Assembly: GCA_022843345.1 (NCBI GenBank)
Contig: JALHNW010000078.1
Location: 1 to 7,650, forward strand
From: Rubritepida sp.
GTDB lineage: Bacteria > Pseudomonadota > Alphaproteobacteria > Acetobacterales > Acetobacteraceae
Length of the DNA: 7,650 bases
Reading direction: 5' to 3'
Position numbers and translations under genes: made by a program. This document shows positions 1 to 7,650 of this stretch, piece by piece. Every line of letters begins with the position of its first letter. Position 1 is the stretch's first letter. A model generated the notes under the pieces. The model saw only the letters and a list, made by a program, of their open reading frames with translations, was not told where the DNA came from and made no database searches.

Positions 1-246
1 GAGGCGGCGCTGGTGGCGCGCGTCTTCCATTTCGCCGCCCACCGGCTGCCCGCGCGCGAGGAGCTGCTGCACTGGGCCGGCGAGTTCCGGGCGCGCGACG
101 ACCTGGCGGTGGCGGCGGAGTTCCTCGCCGCGCAGGGCGACGCGCGCGACCCTGCCGCCTTCCTGCTCATGGTGGATTCGCTGCCGGCGCTGCGCGAGAC
201 GGAGGCGCTGTTCGCCCGCGGGGTGCCGGTGCTGGACATGCTGTGA
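1..246 (+). CDS. 3' end of an unidentified protein, possibly DUF4214-like
   Basis: The frame is open from the first base of the window to a TGA at 244-246, giving about 81 C-terminal residues. The codons before the GTG at 13 (GAG GCG GCG CTG) are also open, so the true start most likely lies upstream and this is a 5'-truncated view. The peptide is Ala/Leu/Arg-rich and looks helical, with no membrane segment or signal peptide in view. A stretch near its start has the pattern R-x-P...EL..W...(about 12)...A.EFLA, which loosely resembles the helical DUF4214 repeat (R.PD..G..YW...L..G.....A..FL.S.E). That resemblance is weak and judged by eye; no function can be assigned. The reading frame ends just before the palindrome and promoter of the next gene, with no visible terminator between them, so some read-through into the receptor gene is possible. 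Confidence 0.6.
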   Translation, partial: EAALVARVFHFAAHRLPAREELLHWAGEFRARDDLAVAAEFLAAQGDARDPAAFLLMVDSLPALRETEALFARGVPVLDML

Positions 247-261
247 TGTTATAATGTAGCA
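247..261 (+). promoter_or_regulatory. Zur-like operator (imperfect palindrome) before the TonB receptor gene
   Basis: The 15-mer TGTTATAATGTAGCA is an imperfect inverted repeat centred on A254, with five of seven opposed pairs complementary and the other two T:G. From memory, the proteobacterial Zur core is TGTTATANTATAACA; this site agrees at 12 of its 14 defined positions, differing only at the tenth and thirteenth bases (G for A). It lies directly behind the stop of the upstream gene, 8 bp before the receptor ATG, and overlaps the -10 hexamer, the expected geometry for repression. Zur represses zinc-uptake genes, including outer-membrane receptors, when zinc is plentiful. The base pattern is seen; assignment to Zur rather than Fur, Mur or another Fur-family regulator is inference. 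Confidence 0.5.
250..255 (+). promoter_or_regulatory. Putative -10 hexamer TATAAT for the receptor gene
   Basis: A perfect TATAAT sits in the short AT-rich gap before the receptor ATG at 270. No good -35 is visible at 16-18 bp spacing; a TGGACA at 233-238 is close to consensus but only 11 bp away. If used, transcription would begin near 261-263, leaving a leader of only about 7-9 nt. The hexamer also forms the core of the Zur-like palindrome, so its resemblance to a -10 could partly reflect the operator. Confidence 0.4.
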
Positions 262-269
262 GTCGGGGC

Positions 270-2318
270 ATGCGACGCCTCGCCCTGCTCCTCCTCCCCA
301 TCGCCCTCCCCGCCGCCGCGCAGGATGCCGAGCTGCCCGAGATGGTGGTGGAGGCGCGCCGGCTCGACGAGGCGCGCTCCCGCATCTCGCCCACGCTGGG
401 CGCCAATGTCTCCTCGCTGGACCGCAAGGCCATCGAATCCCTGCCGCTGGGGGCCGACGCCCCGATCAACGGCCTGCTGCTGCAATTCCCCGGCGTGGTG
501 CAGGACAGCTTCGGCGAGATCCACGTCCGCGGCGAGCACCGCAACCTCCAGTACCGCATCAACGGCGTCACCATCCCCGAGGGCATCCAGGGCTTCGGCG
601 CCTTCCTCGACGCCCGCGCCATCAGCCGGCTGGACCTGCTGACCGGGGCGCTGCCGGCGCAGTTCGGCTACCGCACCGGCGCGGTGGTGGACGTGACGCT
701 GCGCTCGGGCGCCGCCGATCCCGGGGGCTGGGCAGGGGTCACGGCGGGCTCCTTCGGCACGGTGCAGCCCTCGGCCGGCTGGGCCGGGGTGGTGGGGGGC
801 TGGGACGTCTTCGCCACCGGCACCTACCGGCAATCCACGCTGGGCATCGAATCGCCCACCGTCCGCCAGCCGCCCCTCAACGGCTTCACCGAGCAGGCGC
901 GCGGGCTGTTCCACGTCTCGCGCGTGCTCGCCCCCGGGGTGCGGCTTTCCGCCATCGGCGGGGCCAGCGCCAACCGCTTCGGCATCCCCGCCAACCCCGG
1001 CCAGCCGGCCGAGTTCGGCGAGGGCGACAGCGGCCGCCTGCGCGCGCGGCAATGGGAGCGCAACCAGTTCGGCATCCTGTCCCTGCAAGGCAGCAAGGGC
1101 GCCTTCGACTGGCAGGTGGCCGGCTTCGGGCGCAACAGCACCACGCACTACCTGCCCGACGCGAACGAGCTGGCCTTCAACGGCATCGCCACCGATTTCC
1201 GCCGCCGCTCGGCCGCGCTGGGCGTGCAGGCCGACGGCGCGTACCGGCTGAACGAGCGCCACACGCTGCGCTTCGGCGCCATGTCCATGGGCGAGCGGGT
1301 GCTGGCCGCCAACGGCTCCACCGTCTTCCCGCTCGATGTGGATGGCGAGGTGGCGGGCGACCCCTTCCTGCTGTCCGCCCGCCGCGCCCGCACCACCACC
1401 CTGCACGGCGTCTGGCTCCAGGATGAGTGGCGCGTGGCCGACCGGCTGACGATCAACGCCGGGCTGCGCGGCGACTACGCGGACCAGGCGGTGCAGGCCG
1501 GCCAGCTCTCGCCCCGGCTGAACGCCGTGTGGCGCGCGACGGACGCCACCACCCTGTCGCTCGGCTACGCGCGCTACTTCACGCCCCCGGCGCAGGAGCT
1601 GATCCAGCCCGGCCAGGCGGCGTTGTTCGCCGGCACCACCGGCGCGCCGCCGGGCACGGATGGCCAGCTGCCGCGGCCCGAGCGCTCGCACTACTTCTCC
1701 GCCGGCGCCTCGCACCGCTGGGACGAGCGGCTGACGCTGGGCGCCAACGCCTGGTTCAAGGATGCGCGCGACATGCTGGACCTCGGCCAGTTCGGCCGCG
1801 CCATCGTCTTCACGCCCTTCAACTACCGCCAGGGCCGCACATACGGCGCGGAGTTCACCGCGCATTGGCGCAGCGGGCCGCTGGAGATCAACGGCTCGCT
1901 CACCGTCTCGCGCGCCACGGGGCGGGACATCCGCTCCTCCCAATTCGCCTTCGACGCGGAGGAGCTGGCCTACGCACGCGGCAAGTGGGTGCGGACCGAC
2001 CATGACCAGCTGCTGACGGCCACCGCCGGCGCGGTGTGGCGCGCCTGGGAGGGTGGGCGGGTGAGCGCCACGGCCTATTTCGGCAACGGGCTGCGCCGCG
2101 GCTTCGCCAACACGGAGAAGAACGACCCCTACGCCACGGTGAACCTGGGCGTGGCGCACGGCTTCGAGGCGCTGGGCGGGCGGTGGGAGGCGCGCGTGGA
2201 CCTGCTGAACCTGGCCGATGCGCGGGTGCAGCTGCGCGACGGCTCGGGCATCGGCGTGGGCGCGCCGCAGTTCCTCATGCGGCGCGCCGCCTATGCGGGG
2301 CTGACGCGCTTCTTCTGA
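270..2318 (+). CDS. TonB-dependent outer-membrane receptor, possibly zinc-regulated
   Basis: This complete 682-aa protein is an outer-membrane active transporter that would import a scarce ligand using energy from TonB-ExbB-ExbD. The ATG at 270 is chosen because it begins a signal peptide: MRR, a Leu/Ala/Pro core, and a likely cleavage after A17 (AAA|Q). A TonB-box-like PEMVVEA follows at 23-29. The plug spans about 45-147 and shows IHVRG (84-88), YRINGV (95-100) and a closing segment at 126-147 with AQFGYRTG and DVTLRSG. The rest is a 22-strand-type barrel of alternating polar and hydrophobic segments ending in Phe682, the usual BAM signal. I saw no cysteine. It is shorter than many siderophore receptors. 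There is no convincing Shine-Dalgarno: GGGG ends one base before the ATG. A Zur-like operator directly upstream suggests zinc or a zinc chelate as ligand, but no His-rich loop like that of ZnuD is visible, so cobalamin, heme or a siderophore remain possible. The receptor class is near certain and the ligand is not. Confidence 0.93.
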   Translation: MRRLALLLLPIALPAAAQDAELPEMVVEARRLDEARSRISPTLGANVSSLDRKAIESLPLGADAPINGLLLQFPGVVQDSFGEIHVRGEHRNLQYRINGVTIPEGIQGFGAFLDARAISRLDLLTGALPAQFGYRTGAVVDVTLRSGAADPGGWAGVTAGSFGTVQPSAGWAGVVGGWDVFATGTYRQSTLGIESPTVRQPPLNGFTEQARGLFHVSRVLAPGVRLSAIGGASANRFGIPANPGQPAEFGEGDSGRLRARQWERNQFGILSLQGSKGAFDWQVAGFGRNSTTHYLPDANELAFNGIATDFRRRSAALGVQADGAYRLNERHTLRFGAMSMGERVLAANGSTVFPLDVDGEVAGDPFLLSARRARTTTLHGVWLQDEWRVADRLTINAGLRGDYADQAVQAGQLSPRLNAVWRATDATTLSLGYARYFTPPAQELIQPGQAALFAGTTGAPPGTDGQLPRPERSHYFSAGASHRWDERLTLGANAWFKDARDMLDLGQFGRAIVFTPFNYRQGRTYGAEFTAHWRSGPLEINGSLTVSRATGRDIRSSQFAFDAEELAYARGKWVRTDHDQLLTATAGAVWRAWEGGRVSATAYFGNGLRRGFANTEKNDPYATVNLGVAHGFEALGGRWEARVDLLNLADARVQLRDGSGIGVGAPQFLMRRAAYAGLTRFF

Positions 2319-2322
2319 GTGT

Positions 2323-3752
2323 TCAGCCGGTGCCGCCGACGGTGAGGCCGCGCATCCGCAGCGTCGGCTGGCCCACGCCCACCGGCACCCCCTGCCCCTG
2401 CTTGCCGCAGGTGCCTATGCCGGGGTCCATGCCCGGGTCGTTGCCGATCATGGCGATGCGCGTCAGCGCGTCCGGTCCGTTGCCGATCAGCGTGGCGCCC
2501 TTCACCGGGGCGCCCACCTTGCCGTCCTGGATGCGGTAGGCCTCGCTCATGGAGAACACGAACTTGCCCGAGGTGATGTCCACCTGCCCGCCGCCGAAGT
2601 TCACGGCGTAGATGCCGTCCTTCACGGAGGCGATGATCTCGCCCGGGTCGTGCGCGCCGCCCAGCATGATGGTGTTGGTCATGCGCGGCATGGGGATGTG
2701 CGCGTGGGACTGGCGGCGGCCGTTGCCGGTGGGGGCCACGCCCATCAGGCGGGCGTTCTGCCGGTCCTGGATGAAGCCGCGCAGGAAGCCGTCCTCGATC
2801 ATCACCGTGCGGCCCGAGGGCGTGCCCTCGTCATCCACGGTGATGGAGCCGCGGCGGCCATGGATGGTGCCGTCATCCACCACCGTCACGCCCGGGGCGG
2901 CGATGCGCGTGCCCAGCAGCCCGGCGAAGGCGGAGGTCTTCTTGCGGTTGAAGTCGCCCTCCAGCCCGTGGCCGATCGCCTCGTGCAGCAGGATGCCGGG
3001 CCAGCCGGGGCCCAGCACCACGTCGCATTCGCCGGCGGGCGCGGGAACGGATTCCAGGTTCACCAGCGCCTGGCGCAGGGCTTCCGCCACGCCGCGCTGC
3101 CAGCCGCCATCCTCCAGCACGCGCGCGTAGCCGTGGCGGCCGCCGGCGCCGAAGCTGCCTGTCTCGCGCCGGCCATCCTGCTCGACCACCACGGAAACGT
3201 TGAAGCGCACCAGGGGGCGGATGTCGGCCACCGCCTTGCCGTCGGGGCGGATGATGCGCACGGCCTGCCACTCGCCGGACAGGCTGGCGCTGACCTGCAC
3301 CACGCGGGGGTCCAGCGCGCGGGCATGGGCGTCCAGCTCCATCAGCAGCGCGGTCTTCTCGGCGAAGCCCATGGCGAGCAGCGGGTTGGCGTCGTCGTAG
3401 AGGCGCGCGTTGGTGGCGCGCGGCCCCACCTCCAGCGTGCCGGAGCGGCCCTGGGCCACCGCGCGCACCGTCTGCGCCGCGCGCCCCAGCGCGTCCTCGC
3501 TGATCTCGCCGGAATGGGCGTAGCCCGCGGCCTCGCCGCTCACCGCGCGCAGGCCGAAGCCGCGCGACTGGTCGTAGGCGGCGGAGCGGATGCGGCCGTC
3601 ATCGAGGCCCACCGACTCGCTTTCCCGGTGCTCCAGGAACAGCTCCCCATCCTCGCAGCCCGCCGTGGCCTCGCGCAGGCGCTTCAGCGCGGCGTCGGGG
3701 TCCAGCGCGGCGTGGAACAGGCGGTCGGTGACGGAGAGCGCGGTGTCGAGGG

Positions 3753-3756
<4 letters not shown>
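2323..3756 (-). CDS. tldD: TldD metalloprotease subunit
   Basis: This 477-aa protein matches TldD (E. coli TldD is about 481 aa), the catalytic zinc subunit of the cytoplasmic TldD/TldE (PmbA) protease. The family degrades unfolded peptides, matures peptides such as microcin B17 and has been linked to CcdA antitoxin turnover. The active-site motif HEAIGH is at 258-263 (HExxxH; ligands H258 and H263, catalytic E259), inside the characteristic LLHEAIGHGLEGDFNRKKTS context. The distal zinc ligand is probably C450 in GTCGKQGQGVPVG near the C terminus. The N-terminal half (about 35-245) is the usual TldD/PmbA fold. The frame stays open for 35 codons upstream, but the ATG at 3756-3754 is chosen because it gives the family length and begins a typical N terminus; the extension is the kinase C-terminal coding region read in another frame. 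The start overlaps the kinase stop as ATGA, and no Shine-Dalgarno is visible, so translation is probably coupled. The partner tldE/pmbA is not in the window. Confidence 0.95.

Positions 3757-7650
<3,894 letters not shown>

Noticed and set aside
233..255. TGGACA at 233-238 as the -35 partner of TATAAT at 250-255
   Set aside because: The spacing is only 11 bp, far short of the 16-18 bp needed for a sigma-70-type promoter.
249..2159. 636-codon open frame on the minus strand, antisense to the receptor gene
   Set aside because: Its translation is a low-complexity Ala/Gly/Arg/Val/Gln mix with no domain signature. It lies wholly opposite a gene with clear signal peptide, plug and barrel, and long antisense frames are common in GC-rich DNA.
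2326..2360. Possible hairpin terminator from GC-rich repeats after the receptor stop
   Set aside because: The CCGGTG/CGGTGA-type words do not form a clean stem, there is no T-run, and the segment is coding sequence for the conserved TldD C terminus.

Overview
The window is very GC-rich and almost entirely coding. It holds parts or all of four genes. The base composition, the PAS-repeat histidine kinase rich in PAS_7-like domains, the TldD protease and the style of the TonB-dependent receptor together suggest a high-GC alphaproteobacterium, perhaps an Acetobacteraceae/Roseomonas-type organism. That placement is inference from sequence style; no rRNA or other taxonomic marker is present.

Layout. 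Positions 1-246 (+) are the 3' end of an unidentified gene whose start lies outside the window. A 23-bp AT-rich gap follows, conspicuous in this GC-rich DNA. It contains a perfect TATAAT hexamer embedded in an imperfect palindrome that resembles the Zur (zinc uptake repressor) operator. Immediately downstream, 270-2318 (+) encodes a complete 682-aa TonB-dependent outer-membrane receptor with signal peptide, TonB box, plug, barrel and terminal Phe. Its stop faces the stop of tldD (2323-3756, -) with only 4 bp between them. tldD encodes a complete 477-aa zinc metalloprotease subunit with HExxxH and the distal Cys. It overlaps by 4 nt (ATGA) the gene upstream of it on the minus strand, a very large histidine kinase (3753 to beyond 7650, -). 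That kinase shows eight complete PAS domains plus the tail of a ninth, followed by HisKA and HATPase_c, and it is cut by the window edge.

Working together. The kinase and tldD look like one minus-strand transcription unit with coupled translation. The receptor is a separate plus-strand unit, probably controlled by a metal-responsive repressor, with zinc the best guess. No cognate response regulator, no TldE/PmbA partner and no zinc ABC transporter is visible. I found no RNA gene, mobile element, CRISPR array or clear intrinsic terminator, and no intergenic stretch longer than about 25 bp. The points most worth a second look are the Zur-like operator in front of the receptor and the long tandem PAS array. 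I see no convincing wholly new multi-gene system here.
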